From: Bradyrhizobium sp. B097
GTDB taxonomy: Bacteria; Pseudomonadota; Alphaproteobacteria; Rhizobiales; Xanthobacteraceae
Assembly (NCBI RefSeq): GCF_038957035.1
Contig: NZ_CP152412.1
Location: 6,506,501-6,570,500, forward strand
Direction: 5' to 3'
DNA: 64,000 nucleotides
Both the position numbers and the translations under genes were made by a program. Below are positions 1 through 9,548 of this stretch, piece by piece (positions within the stretch are counted from its first letter, which is position 1; the number at the start of each line of letters is the position of its first letter). The notes beneath the pieces were generated by a model. That model had not been told where the DNA came from. It did not search any database and saw only the letters and a program-made list of their open reading frames with translations.

Positions 1-334
1 CAAGGAAGCCGCCTACCTGCTCTGCCAATGGGTGGTCTCGCGGGGACAGGGCGCCCGCCTGCTGCAGGCCGGCGGCGGCGTGCCGTTCCGCAACTCCATC
101 GTCGACGACCCCGAGGTCGCCAAGGGCGTGAAGACCAAGGAATGGCTGCAATCGGTGGTCGACTCCGCCAAGATCTCGAAGCTCGGCCTGCCGGTCATCA
201 TCCCGGTCGCCGAATTCCGCGACATCGTCGGTGCGGCGCTGACCGCGACGCTGTCGGGCGCCGATCCCGCCACCGAATTGAAGAAGGCGCACGAGCAATT
301 CCGCCCCATCCTGGAGCGTAGTGAAAAAGCGTGA
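1..334 (+). CDS. ABC transporter substrate-binding protein, C-terminal part
   Basis: This is an open frame entering from the left edge and ending in TGA at 332-334, about 110 residues. It reads as the C-terminal lobe of a periplasmic sugar-type (family 1) solute-binding protein, with a late helix containing ELKKAHEQFRPIL. The stop overlaps the GTG start of the next permease (GTGA), which is typical of binding protein-permease-permease operons. The N-terminus and signal peptide lie outside the window. The substrate cannot be told from this fragment. The operon identity is firm because of the two MalF/MalG-like permeases that follow. Confidence 0.8.
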   Translation, partial: KEAAYLLCQWVVSRGQGARLLQAGGGVPFRNSIVDDPEVAKGVKTKEWLQSVVDSAKISKLGLPVIIPVAEFRDIVGAALTATLSGADPATELKKAHEQFRPILERSEKA

Positions 335-1272
335 GCGTGGTGACACAGGCTTCGCCGGCGGCGGCCGAGAACAACGCCGCGCCGGCGCGTGAATGGCGGC
401 CGCCGTCCTACTGGCCGTTCGTGATCCCGGCGCTCGTCGTGGTGCTGGCGGTGATCGTCTTTCCATGGGTGTTCACGATCTGGATGAGCATGCAGGAATG
501 GAAGGTCGGCTCGCCGACCGTCTTCGTCGGGCTCGCCAACTATCTGCGGCTGCCGACCGATCCGCGCTTCGTCGAGGCGGTCGGGCACACGCTGTCCTAC
601 ACCGCGCTGTCGGTGGTGCTGCCGCTGGTGTTCGGCACGCTGGCGGCGGTGGTGTTTCACCAGAAATTCGCCGCACGCGGTTTTCTGCGCGGCATCTTCA
701 TCATGCCGATGATGGCGACGCCGGTGGCGATCGCGCTGGTGTGGACCATGATGTTCCACCCGCAGCTTGGCGTGCTGAACTATCTGCTGTCGCTGGTCGG
801 CCTGCCGCCGCAGCTCTGGGTGTTCAACCCGACCACGGTGATCCCGTCGCTGGTGCTGGTCGAGACCTGGCAATGGACGCCGCTGGTGATGCTGATCGTG
901 CTCGGCGGCCTCGCCGCGATCCCGACCGAGCCCTATGAGAGCGCGCAGATCGACGGCGCCAATTTCTGGCAGGTGTTCCGCTTCATCACGCTCCCCCTGA
1001 TCATGCCGTTCCTGTTCATCGCCGGAATGATCCGCATGATCGACGCGGTGAAGAGCTTCGACATCATCTTCGCGATCACGCAAGGCGGGCCGGGCTCGGC
1101 GTCGGAGACCATCAACGTCTATCTCTACAGCGTCGCCTTCGTCTATTACGACCTCGGCTACGGCTCGGCGATCGCGGTGGTGTTCTTCCTCTTGATCGTG
1201 GCGCTGGCGGCGCTGTTGCTTTACTTGCGCAAGCGCCTGCTGTGGACGTCTCAGCTTGGGAGCGAGGCATGA
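331..1272 (+). CDS. Sugar-type ABC transporter permease (MalF/UgpA-like)
   Basis: This 313-residue inner-membrane permease has about six hydrophobic segments, the first at residues 28-50. The cytoplasmic EAA loop near residues 205-225 (YESAQIDGANFWQVFRFITL) is the contact site for the ATPase in binding-protein-dependent importers of the MalFG family. The GTG start overlaps the stop of the binding protein by four bases. It pairs with the downstream MalG-like permease to form the channel. No ATPase gene is visible within the window, so it is probably upstream of the binding protein. The substrate is likely a carbohydrate or polyol by family, but that is inference. Confidence 0.9.
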   Translation: MSVVTQASPAAAENNAAPAREWRPPSYWPFVIPALVVVLAVIVFPWVFTIWMSMQEWKVGSPTVFVGLANYLRLPTDPRFVEAVGHTLSYTALSVVLPLVFGTLAAVVFHQKFAARGFLRGIFIMPMMATPVAIALVWTMMFHPQLGVLNYLLSLVGLPPQLWVFNPTTVIPSLVLVETWQWTPLVMLIVLGGLAAIPTEPYESAQIDGANFWQVFRFITLPLIMPFLFIAGMIRMIDAVKSFDIIFAITQGGPGSASETINVYLYSVAFVYYDLGYGSAIAVVFFLLIVALAALLLYLRKRLLWTSQLGSEA

Positions 1273-2093
1273 GCCCGCGTCAGATTCTGGGCCGGATCGG
1301 GCTGTGGCTGTCGGTGTTCGTCATCGTCTCGCCGGCGATCCTGTTCTTCCTCTGGATGGCCTCGCTGTCGCTGAAGTTCGAGATCGACAACGCCTCCTAT
1401 CCGCCGGTGTTCATCCCGGAGCATTTCGCCTGGAAGAACTATGCCGACGTGTTCGCCTCCAACCGCTTCCTGACCTATTTCAGCAACAGCCTTGTCGTCA
1501 CCGGCTGCGCAACGGGGCTTGCGATGCTGGTCGGCGTGCCCGCCGGCTACGGCATTGCGCGGATGGCCGCGCATAAATCGGCGATCGTGATCCTGATCGC
1601 GCGCATCACGCCGGGCCTGTCGTATCTGATCCCGCTGTTCCTGCTGTTCCAGTGGCTCGGCCTGCTCGGCACGCTGGTGCCGCAGATCATCATCCACCTC
1701 GTGGTCACAGTGCCGATCGTGATCTGGATCATGATCGGCTATTTCGAGACCACGCCGCTGGAGCTCGAGGAAGCCGCGCTGATCGACGGCGCCACCCGCT
1801 GGCAGGTATTCCGCCATGTCGCGCTGCCGATCGCGAGGCCCGGGCTCGCGGTCGCCTTCATCCTCGCGGTGATCTTCTCCTGGAACAACTTCGTGTTCGG
1901 CATCGTGCTGGCCGGGCGCGAGACGCGCACGCTGCCGGTCGCGGTCTACAACATGATCTCGTTCGACCAGCTGAGCTGGGGCCCGCTCGCCGCCGCCGCG
2001 CTGATCGTGACCGCACCAGTGCTGCTGCTCACCGTGCTGGCGCAGCGGCAGATCGTGGCGGGGCTGACGGCGGGCGCGGTGAAGGGCGGCTAG
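1269..2093 (+). CDS. Sugar-type ABC transporter permease (MalG/UgpE-like)
   Basis: This 274-residue permease is the second channel subunit of the carbohydrate-type importer. The EAA motif is clear (EEAALIDGATRWQVFRHVAL, about residues 175-194). I chose ATG 1269 because it forms an ATGA overlap with the stop of the previous permease; the longer in-frame GTG at 1242 would lie inside that gene. The gene ends the operon, followed by a convergent autotransporter gene. Its last 196 bases (1898-2093) have a near-identical but frameshifted copy at 6329-6524. Confidence 0.9.
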   Translation: MSPRQILGRIGLWLSVFVIVSPAILFFLWMASLSLKFEIDNASYPPVFIPEHFAWKNYADVFASNRFLTYFSNSLVVTGCATGLAMLVGVPAGYGIARMAAHKSAIVILIARITPGLSYLIPLFLLFQWLGLLGTLVPQIIIHLVVTVPIVIWIMIGYFETTPLELEEAALIDGATRWQVFRHVALPIARPGLAVAFILAVIFSWNNFVFGIVLAGRETRTLPVAVYNMISFDQLSWGPLAAAALIVTAPVLLLTVLAQRQIVAGLTAGAVKGG

Positions 2094-2275
2094 GGCAACA
2101 TGAGGTGATGGGGGCCGTCGCAGGCGCGCTGCCAAAATATCGAAAACAACCCCATGCAAAGTAGCCGGCGGCGGCCGGCGTTCGACCAAGCAACTTGACA
2201 CGTCGGGCAACTCAGGGATATTCTTCTAATATTCCGAAATTGTGCAAACGTCCTCTCGCCCGTTCGTGTGAGGCA

Positions 2276-5095
2276 TTAGAATTTCCAGTTGATCTCGCCC
2301 TTGGCGGTGTGATTGCGCGAATCACGCGCAAGCTGTCCCGAATAGATGAGGCCAACGCTGGCGCTGCGCGCCAGGTTGAAGCCGAGACCCGCTTCGACCA
2401 GCAACGCATCGCGCGCGATCGGTACGCCGGCAACCGTGAACGGTGTCCCGTCGCCGGAAAACGCCAGCAGCGTTTCCGGCCTCACATCGCCGAACGCGTG
2501 CCGCCAGCCGAGCGTGCCGCGCACCGTCAGCGGCTTGCCGTCAGCCAGCGCTACCGCGCCCTCGCTGCGCAGCCCGAGCGTGGTGAAGGCGGTAGCCAAG
2601 GTATCGCCGCCGCCGCTGAGCGCCGCGCTGCCGGTCTCGGCAAAATGGCCGGTGTCGAGATGCACGTAGGCAAGCCCCGCGAACGGTTCGAGCGCGACTG
2701 GGCCGAGTGCGAAACCGCGGCCGATCTCGCCGAACACCTGGGCGGTGTGGGCATCGTAGCTCGCCTTGGCGGCGTCGAAGAAGCCGGGAAACACGATCGC
2801 GCGATTGGTATCGATGCTGTGCGCGGTGAAGGCGGCGCCGCCGCGCAGAGCCCAGGCGTCGAGCTGACCACCACCATAGAGCGCGAGGTGATAATTGTTG
2901 ATGGTGGCGCCGGAGCGGCGGTCATCGACATGCAGCAAGGACTGGGTGTAGCCGCCGGCAAAGCCGGCCCGCCAGCGCGCGTCGAAGGTGGCGTCGACGC
3001 CGGATATGACGCCGCCGGTCTCGCGCCTGAGCGCGGCGGCATTGCCGTCGCTGCCCGTGTGTCCCCAATCGCCGACGGCTTGCGCCCAGGCGGTCATCAC
3101 CCGCTCCTGCGGCAGAAATTTCGGCGCGGCCTTGAAGGCCGGTTCGGCCGCGTAGGCCAAAGCGCCGCTGCCGTCGATCGCGACGGCCTGAGGACCGATG
3201 CCGGCGAGCGCCGCAGACGGTCCGTCCGCGCTGCCGAAAGGCTGCCGCAGTCGGCCGATCACGGCGTCACGGACGTCACGCGACTCATCGAGCATTGCGC
3301 CCGCCGCGCTCGCGTGCAGCTCGCCGGAGAGCTGGTCGAACGCAAAGCGCGCCTGCGCCGGCGTCGTACTGGCGGCGAGCGCGTTGAACGCCGGCCCGCG
3401 GCCGAGGCCGTCTAACCCGGTCCCCGTCGCGATCTGGTTGCGCGTTTGCGCTGCGCTCGCAAAGCGCACATTGTTGCGCGCAAACGTCAGGAACACGTCG
3501 TTTGCATCATAGGTCAGGCTGGGCGCGATGAAGGCAAAGCTGCTGGTGCCGGACATTAAGCCCGAGAACGTGCCGGTCCTTCCTCCCGCTGCTGTCAGAA
3601 TCATGTAGGGCGTGTTGAGGAGGAAACCGTTCAGCGACGTCAACCGGACGGTTCCGCCGGAAAGATTGGCTGCTCCACTCGCAACGATCCTGTCGCTCCG
3701 TCCGGCCGCGTTAACGTCGAGGGCGTAGACGGCGCCCGGCAGCATAGCCATGCTGCCGGCAATATGGAGCGCGCCGATCGCGCCAATCGCGCCACTGCCA
3801 GGCGAGACCGTGCCGCCGCCGGCGATCGTGGTCGCGCCGACGGTGCCGGCGCCGGCGAGCGTGCCGCCGCTGTTGACGCTCACCGCGGATTGCGCGATCG
3901 AGCCGTTGACGGCGAGCGTTCCGGCATTGATCGTGGTGGCGCCCGTGAACGTGTTGACGCCGGAGAGCGTCAGCGTGCCGGTGCCGACCTTGACCAGGCC
4001 GCCGCCGGTGCCGCTGATGACGCCGGACACCTCGGTGGAGAGATTGTTGGAGCCGACCGTCAGCGTTTTTGCGCCGAACACGTAAGACCCCGCTCCCTCG
4101 ATCGAGCCCGCCGTCGTGCCGGCGCTTGTCAAATGCGACATATCGAACACGCCGCCGGCGTTGTTGATGAAACGCGCATTCCCGCCGGTGGCTTGAGCAC
4201 TAAAGAATGTCTGCCCACCGGCGTTGTTGATGATCGTCGCATTTCCGGCGCTGCTGGCATCACTAAAAGAGAGCTTGCTGTTGCCGAAGTTCGTGATGCT
4301 GGCGTTGGCGGCGGTACTGGAAAATTCAAAATTCACAATACTGTTGTTCGTGATGTTTGCGTTGGCAGCCGTGCTGCTGCCGGCGAAAATCACGTCACCG
4401 CCAGGGTTGGCAATGACCGCGTTAGCCGCCGTGCTGATGTCCTGAAAGGTCAGAGAGAAGCCGTTGGTGATACGGGCGTTGCCAGCCGCGCTGGTGTTGA
4501 AAAAAAATATCTCGGAAATAGTAGAATTGAGACTGTTGATGGTGGCGTTGCCGGCCGAGCTGCTGTCCGCAAAGTGAACTGTGCTGCCGTTGTTGATCGT
4601 GGCATTGCCCGCGGTGCTGGTGTTGCTGAAGAATGCCCCGCCAGAAGTCGTGTTGATGATGGCGTTGCCGGCCGAACTGGCGTTACTAAAACTGACCCCG
4701 CTATCGAAAACCGGAGCAAAGTTTGAATTGTTGACGATTCCCCGGTCGGTAAAATTCAAGCCCACACTGAATCTGTAGGCCGGCGCATCGCGGTTCAGCT
4801 GGATCGTCCCGATCGAGGTTATTCCCACGGACCTGATCGCGGTCTGGCTGGAGGCGCCGAAAATAGCGGTCCCCGTCGGCGGGAAGTTGGAATTCCAGTT
4901 GGCGGAATCGGTCCAGTCATTCGAGACAGGATGGGCGCTCCATGTCGCGTCCTGCGCCTCGCCCGTCCGCGGCATCAGGATTGCGCCGAGCAGCAACGCC
5001 CAGACCGTGACGCGCGCCATCGAACCCGCGCGCGCGCCGAACCGGCATGGACCAGCCGCGCCGGTCGGCGCCCTGTCCTGTTCCGAGACCCGCAT
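2276..5095 (-). CDS. Autotransporter with nine short N-terminal repeats and an outer-membrane beta-barrel
   Basis: This is a 939-residue type Va secretion protein. A hydrophobic signal core ([10 protein letters not shown], residues 31-40) follows either an extended N-region or, with the alternative ATG at 5020, a short one. Residues about 136-312 hold nine repeats of roughly 20 residues with consensus F-x-x-x-S-[ST]-A-[GA]-N-A-x-I. A PATR-like passenger repeat follows (about 358-397, [20 protein letters not shown]). The last ~260 residues form a beta-barrel ending in aromatic Phe (INWKF), as expected for BAM-dependent insertion. The role is probably adhesion or surface structure. The ligand is unknown. 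It lies convergent to the ABC permease and divergent from an AraC regulator. Confidence 0.88.
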   Translation of the reverse strand: MRVSEQDRAPTGAAGPCRFGARAGSMARVTVWALLLGAILMPRTGEAQDATWSAHPVSNDWTDSANWNSNFPPTGTAIFGASSQTAIRSVGITSIGTIQLNRDAPAYRFSVGLNFTDRGIVNNSNFAPVFDSGVSFSNASSAGNAIINTTSGGAFFSNTSTAGNATINNGSTVHFADSSSAGNATINSLNSTISEIFFFNTSAAGNARITNGFSLTFQDISTAANAVIANPGGDVIFAGSSTAANANITNNSIVNFEFSSTAANASITNFGNSKLSFSDASSAGNATIINNAGGQTFFSAQATGGNARFINNAGGVFDMSHLTSAGTTAGSIEGAGSYVFGAKTLTVGSNNLSTEVSGVISGTGGGLVKVGTGTLTLSGVNTFTGATTINAGTLAVNGSIAQSAVSVNSGGTLAGAGTVGATTIAGGGTVSPGSGAIGAIGALHIAGSMAMLPGAVYALDVNAAGRSDRIVASGAANLSGGTVRLTSLNGFLLNTPYMILTAAGGRTGTFSGLMSGTSSFAFIAPSLTYDANDVFLTFARNNVRFASAAQTRNQIATGTGLDGLGRGPAFNALAASTTPAQARFAFDQLSGELHASAAGAMLDESRDVRDAVIGRLRQPFGSADGPSAALAGIGPQAVAIDGSGALAYAAEPAFKAAPKFLPQERVMTAWAQAVGDWGHTGSDGNAAALRRETGGVISGVDATFDARWRAGFAGGYTQSLLHVDDRRSGATINNYHLALYGGGQLDAWALRGGAAFTAHSIDTNRAIVFPGFFDAAKASYDAHTAQVFGEIGRGFALGPVALEPFAGLAYVHLDTGHFAETGSAALSGGGDTLATAFTTLGLRSEGAVALADGKPLTVRGTLGWRHAFGDVRPETLLAFSGDGTPFTVAGVPIARDALLVEAGLGFNLARSASVGLIYSGQLARDSRNHTAKGEINWKF
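4160..4690 (-). repeat. Tandem coding repeats in the autotransporter passenger
   Basis: Nine degenerate units of about 57-66 bases encode the S-[ST]-A-[GA]-N-A-x-I repeats, with a tenth unit near residues 318-332 more decayed. Units share amino acid pattern more than DNA sequence (for example [30 protein letters not shown]). The pattern suits a beta-helix passenger in which each unit forms one coil. Confidence 0.8.
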
Positions 5096-5203
5096 CCCAA
5101 ACTCCCTCGTCGACTCCTAGGGATACGACGTGTAGGGATGGCCGGATGAGCCCGCTTGGGCTGCCGCGTCACGGACTTGGGACTGAGACGCCAGCCTTGA
5201 TTT

Positions 5204-6244
5204 TTGAACCTGGTGCTACAACAGAGCAACACAGATCAGAGCACATACGCCGACGAGCCCATGATGTCAGAGTCCCCAGAACCCACGACGCTCCGATTCT
5301 CGACCGCCGAATGGCCGGCGCAGAACCGGCTCGCGATATGGCGCGAAGCGATCGGACGCCGCGTCTTTCAGTTCGACACGATGCCGTTGCATGACGGGCC
5401 GTTCCATGCCGAGGCGACGGCGCAGGCCCTGCCCGAGCTGTGCTTTGGATCCTGGACCCTCGGCAATCTACGCACTGCCGTGACGCACGACCTGCTCGAC
5501 GGCACCGACCACCTCATGCTCCGCATCTCGCTGAGCGGCACGCCCGTCCTATCGCACCGGGGTCGCGAAGTCATCGGCGCTGCCGGCGATGCCATCCTGA
5601 TGTCGACCACGGAGCCGTGGGTGAGCATCTCTCCGTCGCTGACGCGATTCCTCAGCCTGCGGCTGCGGCGCAACGCGCTAACGCCGCTCGTGTCGTATCC
5701 CGAAGATGCGCTGATGCGCCCGGTGCCGCGCGATACCGCAGCCTTAAAACTGCTGACCTTCTATCTCCAAAAGCTGATCCGCATGGAGCCGATGTCGACG
5801 CCCGAACTGCGGCAGGCCGTCGTCACCCATATCTACGACCTCGCGGCGTTGGTGATCGGCGCCACCCGCGACGGGGCGGCTATGGCGAAGGACCGAGGCT
5901 TGCGCGCCGCGCGGCTTGCCGCCGCCAAAGCCGACATCCATGCGCATTTCTCTGATCTCGACCTCACGCTGATCACCGTCGCGGCGCGTCAGAATCTCTC
6001 GCCGCGCAGTCTTCAGCGCCTGTTCGCCGACGAAGGAACGACCTTCACCGAATTCGTCCTCAACGCCCGCCTGACGCAGAGCCATCGGCGGCTGACCGAT
6101 CCGCGCTGGGGCGATCGCAACATCAGCAGCCTCGCATTCGAAGCCGGCTTCGGCGATCTGTCCTACTTCAACCGCGCGTTCCGCCGCCGCTACGGCGCGT
6201 CCCCCTCCGACATCCGCGCCACGATGCGGCGTCGAGCGCGCTAG
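5204..6244 (+). CDS. AraC family transcriptional regulator
   Basis: This is a 346-residue regulator. Residues about 30-215 resemble the AraC-binding-like sensing domain (AIWREAIGRRVFQFD; AGDAILMSTTEPW). The C-terminal ~100 residues form the double helix-turn-helix, with NLSPRSLQRLFADEG in the first and IAxxAGFGDLSYFNRAFRRRYGASPSDIR-type residues in the second. ATG 5261 is a possible later start. It is divergent from the autotransporter, with only about 108 bases between the two starts, so it may regulate that gene. That link is inferred from position. Confidence 0.88.
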   Translation: MNLVLQQSNTDQSTYADEPMMSESPEPTTLRFSTAEWPAQNRLAIWREAIGRRVFQFDTMPLHDGPFHAEATAQALPELCFGSWTLGNLRTAVTHDLLDGTDHLMLRISLSGTPVLSHRGREVIGAAGDAILMSTTEPWVSISPSLTRFLSLRLRRNALTPLVSYPEDALMRPVPRDTAALKLLTFYLQKLIRMEPMSTPELRQAVVTHIYDLAALVIGATRDGAAMAKDRGLRAARLAAAKADIHAHFSDLDLTLITVAARQNLSPRSLQRLFADEGTTFTEFVLNARLTQSHRRLTDPRWGDRNISSLAFEAGFGDLSYFNRAFRRRYGASPSDIRATMRRRAR

Positions 6245-6328
6245 GCACGTGAGGCCCACTCTTATGCGAACTTGGGGATCATGGAGCGCTAACTAGCCAG
6301 CGAGCGCCGTCAGCACCGCGGCGATCGG

Positions 6329-6524
6329 CGGCATCGTGCTGGCCGGGCGCGAGACCCGCACCTGCCAGTCGCGGTCTACAACATGATCTCGTTCGACCAG
6401 CTGAGCTGGGGCCCCGCTCGCCGCCGCCGCGCTGATCGTGACCGCGCCGGTGCTGCTGCTCACCGTGCTGGCACAGCGGCAGATCGTGGCGGGGCTGACG
6501 GCCGGCGCGGTGAAGGGCGGCTAG
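6329..6524 (+). pseudogene. Frameshifted duplicate of the ABC permease C-terminus
   Basis: These 196 bases match 1898-2093, the last 65 codons of the MalG-like permease including its TAG stop, with only a few mismatches. One base is deleted near 6360 (CACGCTGCC became CACCTGCC) and one C is inserted near 6413 (GGGGCCCG became GGGGCCCCG), so the reading frame breaks and is later restored. There is no upstream permease sequence or start. It is a gene remnant produced by duplication, not a functional gene. Confidence 0.9.
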
Positions 6525-6656
6525 AGCGTGTACCCATAATCCGCCCGCCAAACGACGCCCGCATTACCGTTAAAAGCGGACAAAAGAGGCGCGCTTGGCC
6601 ATGTCGGCTAAGGGCCAAGGGAGACAGCACGACGTCTTCTATGTAGAATACTCTGG
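6525..6656. repeat. Intergenic repeat remnant
   Basis: The stretch directly after the permease fragment contains CGTGTACCCATAA (6527-6539), a 13-base string found again at 9753-9765. I see no gene here. Strings of this kind look like pieces of a dispersed intergenic repeat; that identification is from memory and is uncertain. Confidence 0.4.
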
Positions 6657-6944
6657 ATGTCCAAGTTTCGGGTAACCGATGCCTTCGCTCTTGAGCGTCG
6701 CCGACTGTTTGTTCTGGCCGGCGCCATAGCAGAAGGGCAGATTCAAGTCGGCATGATTGTGAACGTGCCGCTAAACTCTTCGCTGTCTGTCTCTGGACAA
6801 ATTCACAGCATCGAATACTGCCGGCGAACCAATGGTCGAGAGGACGTCTGCCTCTGCATTGCGTACGAAAGCTCGGATGATCTCGACACATGGAATGGCC
6901 TAGATCTCCGAAACGAGACGTTGGACGTAGTGCCAGCGACGTAG
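6657..6944 (+). CDS. Small protein of unknown function, possible beta-barrel
   Basis: This is a 95-residue protein starting at ATG 6657 (MSKFRVTDAFALERR). It has alternating hydrophobic residues and the stretch AEGQIQVGMIVNVPLN followed by SVSGQIHSIEYC, which recalls the beta-barrel of EF-Tu domain 2-like folds. I do not recognise a named family. There is no signal peptide or membrane segment. It stands alone between repeat remnants and the convergent aspartokinase gene. No strong ribosome-binding site is obvious, so expression is uncertain. Confidence 0.55.
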   Translation: MSKFRVTDAFALERRRLFVLAGAIAEGQIQVGMIVNVPLNSSLSVSGQIHSIEYCRRTNGREDVCLCIAYESSDDLDTWNGLDLRNETLDVVPAT

Positions 6945-7082
6945 CATCCATCTAACCTTCTTGCTGGCGGTTCTTGAGTGACCGCTTCCAATCACAAGGC
7001 GATATCCTCGACGTTGGGTCGCGTACATCGCGGAAGCCCGGGTCGGGCCAATAGACGACATCGCCCCTTTTCCAAGTTTCAA

Positions 7083-8276
7083 CTAGATCAGCGAATGCAA
7101 GGCCCTGACCGCAGCCTCGCGGCTCTCCGTCGGAACAAAGAAACTCACCGAATGCGATGACAAGATATACTTGTCGGCGATGATCCCGTGACGTTGCAGA
7201 ATCTGAACCGCCTTGTATGGCAGATCCGAAGAAATACCGCCGAAGCAAGTGAGGCTCACCGAACTGAGAGTCTCGCGCTGTTTGCGGAGGTCTTTGCTCC
7301 TCTCCAGCGTACGCAGCAACGCGTCGAGCGTCTCCGAATCGGAAGTCATCATGATGCGGGTTTTTTCGGCGGCGAAAGCCGAGGCGAGGAGTTGCGGCCA
7401 AGGCAAGGCGTTTTGCTCGAGATGCTGCGCGAACTTCTCGAAGCCTTGATTGAGGTCCGCCGAATCGATTTCCACATGCTCAATGCGAGTCATCGAGTTG
7501 ACGGCCAGGATTCTTCCGTTCTCCATGTCCGCGACCTCCTTCATCACTTGCGTGCTATGTCGAGCGCCGCCCCACTTTCTCAAGACCAAGGGCACGTTTC
7601 GGCTGTGGGCCAGCTCCACGCTGCGAAAATGCAGCACCTTGGCGCCCCAGAAGCACATTTCGGATAGGGATGCGAAATCCAGCTGAGGCAAGGTTTTTGC
7701 ATTTGCGACGATGCGCGGATCAGCCGAGCAAACTCCGTCGACCTCCTTGATAATCTCGCAGCACTCCGCTTGGAGTGCCGCAGCCATGGCGACCGCGGTA
7801 GTATCGCTGCCACCCCGGCCAAGCGTCGTGATTTCCTTGGTGAGCGGATTCACGCCCTGAAAGCCCGCCAGAACCACGATGCGTCCGCGATCGAGCTCTT
7901 CACGCACGCGAATCGGCCGCACATCCAGAATGCGTGCGGAGGAATGGGATCCATCGGTCATCACGCCGGCCTGACTGCCGGTAAAGCTGATCGCCGGCAC
8001 GCCGAGATCAGACAGCGCCATGCTCATCAGGGACATGCTGATGCGCTCGCCGGTGGTCAATAACATATCGAGTTCGCGGCGATTGGGATGCGGGCTGATC
8101 TGATAGGCCATCCTGACGAGTTCGTCGGTGGTCTTGCCCATCGCTGAAACGATCGCCACGACACGATGGCCACGGCCATGCAAGTCGGCGACGCTGCTCG
8201 CGACTGCGCGGATCTTTGCCGGTGTTTCGAGACAGGCGCCGCCGTATTTTTGCACGATGGTGGTATTGCTAGGCAT
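7083..8276 (-). CDS. Divergent aspartate kinase
   Basis: This 397-residue protein has the amino acid kinase fold of aspartokinase (ATP + L-aspartate to aspartyl phosphate). The N-terminal lysine motif reads [12 protein letters not shown] rather than the usual KFGGTS. Other motifs are intact: TTGERIS (about 75-81), SFTGSQAG (about 97-104), [17 protein letters not shown] (about 150-166) and [13 protein letters not shown] (about 177-189). The C-terminal third is where regulatory ACT domains normally sit, and it is weakly conserved. It is monocistronic and not linked to lysine, threonine or ectoine genes. It could be a secondary paralogue with altered regulation. Confidence 0.8.
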   Translation of the reverse strand: MPSNTTIVQKYGGACLETPAKIRAVASSVADLHGRGHRVVAIVSAMGKTTDELVRMAYQISPHPNRRELDMLLTTGERISMSLMSMALSDLGVPAISFTGSQAGVMTDGSHSSARILDVRPIRVREELDRGRIVVLAGFQGVNPLTKEITTLGRGGSDTTAVAMAAALQAECCEIIKEVDGVCSADPRIVANAKTLPQLDFASLSEMCFWGAKVLHFRSVELAHSRNVPLVLRKWGGARHSTQVMKEVADMENGRILAVNSMTRIEHVEIDSADLNQGFEKFAQHLEQNALPWPQLLASAFAAEKTRIMMTSDSETLDALLRTLERSKDLRKQRETLSSVSLTCFGGISSDLPYKAVQILQRHGIIADKYILSSHSVSFFVPTESREAAVRALHSLI

Positions 8277-8315
8277 TCTTGCCCGCGTCGTGTTGAAAGG
8301 CGCAGCTGAACCGGA

Positions 8316-9548
8316 TCAGATCGTTCTCCCCTTCGACGCTTTTGCGGTTTTTGATCGTTTCGCCACGACCTGCAGAGCGCCCCGGTTGCGCTTCTTGATA
8401 TCCGCTTCCGCGCGCTGAGCTTTCGTCCCGCCGCGGTGAGCGGCGTATTCCTTGCCGTCTATCGGCGCGACATGCGGCGGATCTCGATCGAGATACGGTC
8501 GCCCGATTCCAAAATCCGGTCCGCGCGCATCGATCCATTTCCAAAGGGCCTCGGTGGAGACCCAACGCTCCGCTCGCGTCGCGCCTTTGACGCTCACGAC
8601 ATCAGCGGCAAGCCCGTGGCCATAGCCGCCGCGGAAGCTCCCTCCGTGGTATGACTTGTCGGACGCCGCCTTCAGGCCGCTCGCGATCGATTGACGGTAG
8701 TCATCGCGGAACGCGCTGGTTATCCCGGGCGACAACCCGGCCTGCTCGGCCGCGTAAAGCGCGTGAAACAGCTTGAGCCTGAAGCTCCGGTCCACCCCTC
8801 CAATCACGTAGTCGATCAACGGCATGGACATTCTTTCCGCCGCCTTCGGATCCTTCCACGTGAAATCGTTATCGACGCGCCTGGTGAACGTCCTGGTGAC
8901 GGTCACCATCTTGCGCTTCCTTTTGACCGTCACTTTCCGCTGCTCTTGTACGCTGATGGTGTCTTCCTTGGGCGTCCGCTCGTAGAGGGCCCACAAGTAC
9001 TGGTCGATGCACACATCAACGACGAGGCACTCTTCGAAAATATCCAGGGGTCTCGTGGCCTCCTTGGTGTCGCTCGACACTGGAGCCGTGCTCGCTATCG
9101 CCGTTTGCTCCGGCGATGTTTCGACCGGCAGCATCTGCGACGAATCCGGCAACGCAGCCACGACGATTGATTTCGGTTCGCTCAAGGTCGCTGTCGCGTC
9201 AGGGGCCGGCGGCGCCGGCATCGATTCAACCGCCATCGCCGCATCGGCGTCAGCGACAGCGCTGCCCATGACGCCTGCCTGCGGCGTGACCGTCGCGTCG
9301 GAGGCCGGCCGCGTCACGGGTTCGGCAGCCATCGCCACATCGGCGTTCACGTTGGCGACTGCAGCTGCCTGTCGCGTATCAGCCGGTTCGGCATTGGCGG
9401 CGAGAGATGATGCGAGTCCCTCGACGGGCACTGCTCCGGTGTTCCCGATGCCGGCAGAGCCGGCAAGCCAGGCAAAGAGCCAACCTGCGAGAACGACCGT
9501 CCCGCACAACTCCGGCGTCACCGTCGCAATTCGCCGCGGGTTCATCAT
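8316..9548 (-). CDS. Membrane-anchored M15/VanY-like peptidase-domain protein
   Basis: The protein is about 410 residues from ATG 9548 (an upstream in-frame ATG at 9623 would add 25). An N-terminal hydrophobic segment (TVVLAGWLFAWLAG) is followed by a long Ala/Pro/Val-rich linker of ~150 residues, then a charged stretch (KVTVKRKRKMVTVTRTF) and a C-terminal domain of about 180 residues. That domain carries HGLAADVV and DPPHVAP, resembling the zinc-ligand motifs of M15 D,D-carboxypeptidases, which act on peptidoglycan peptides in the periplasm. The first ligand motif deviates from the textbook HxxGxAxD pattern. The family call is therefore reasonable but the activity is unproven. Confidence 0.65.
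   Translation of the reverse strand: MMNPRRIATVTPELCGTVVLAGWLFAWLAGSAGIGNTGAVPVEGLASSLAANAEPADTRQAAAVANVNADVAMAAEPVTRPASDATVTPQAGVMGSAVADADAAMAVESMPAPPAPDATATLSEPKSIVVAALPDSSQMLPVETSPEQTAIASTAPVSSDTKEATRPLDIFEECLVVDVCIDQYLWALYERTPKEDTISVQEQRKVTVKRKRKMVTVTRTFTRRVDNDFTWKDPKAAERMSMPLIDYVIGGVDRSFRLKLFHALYAAEQAGLSPGITSAFRDDYRQSIASGLKAASDKSYHGGSFRGGYGHGLAADVVSVKGATRAERWVSTEALWKWIDARGPDFGIGRPYLDRDPPHVAPIDGKEYAAHRGGTKAQRAEADIKKRNRGALQVVAKRSKTAKASKGRTI

Noticed and set aside
13..1083. Long minus-strand open frame opposite the ABC genes
   Set aside because: It is rich in Arg, His, Asp and Gln with no domain, typical of an antisense shadow of GC-rich coding DNA.
2195..3415. Plus-strand open frame of 406 codons opposite the autotransporter
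   Set aside because: Composition is antisense-like (Arg/Gly/Ala-rich) and the minus-strand beta-barrel reading is clearly the real one.
4160..4690. CRISPR-like array from the regularly spaced repeats
   Set aside because: The repeats are protein-coding, degenerate at DNA level and in frame with the autotransporter.
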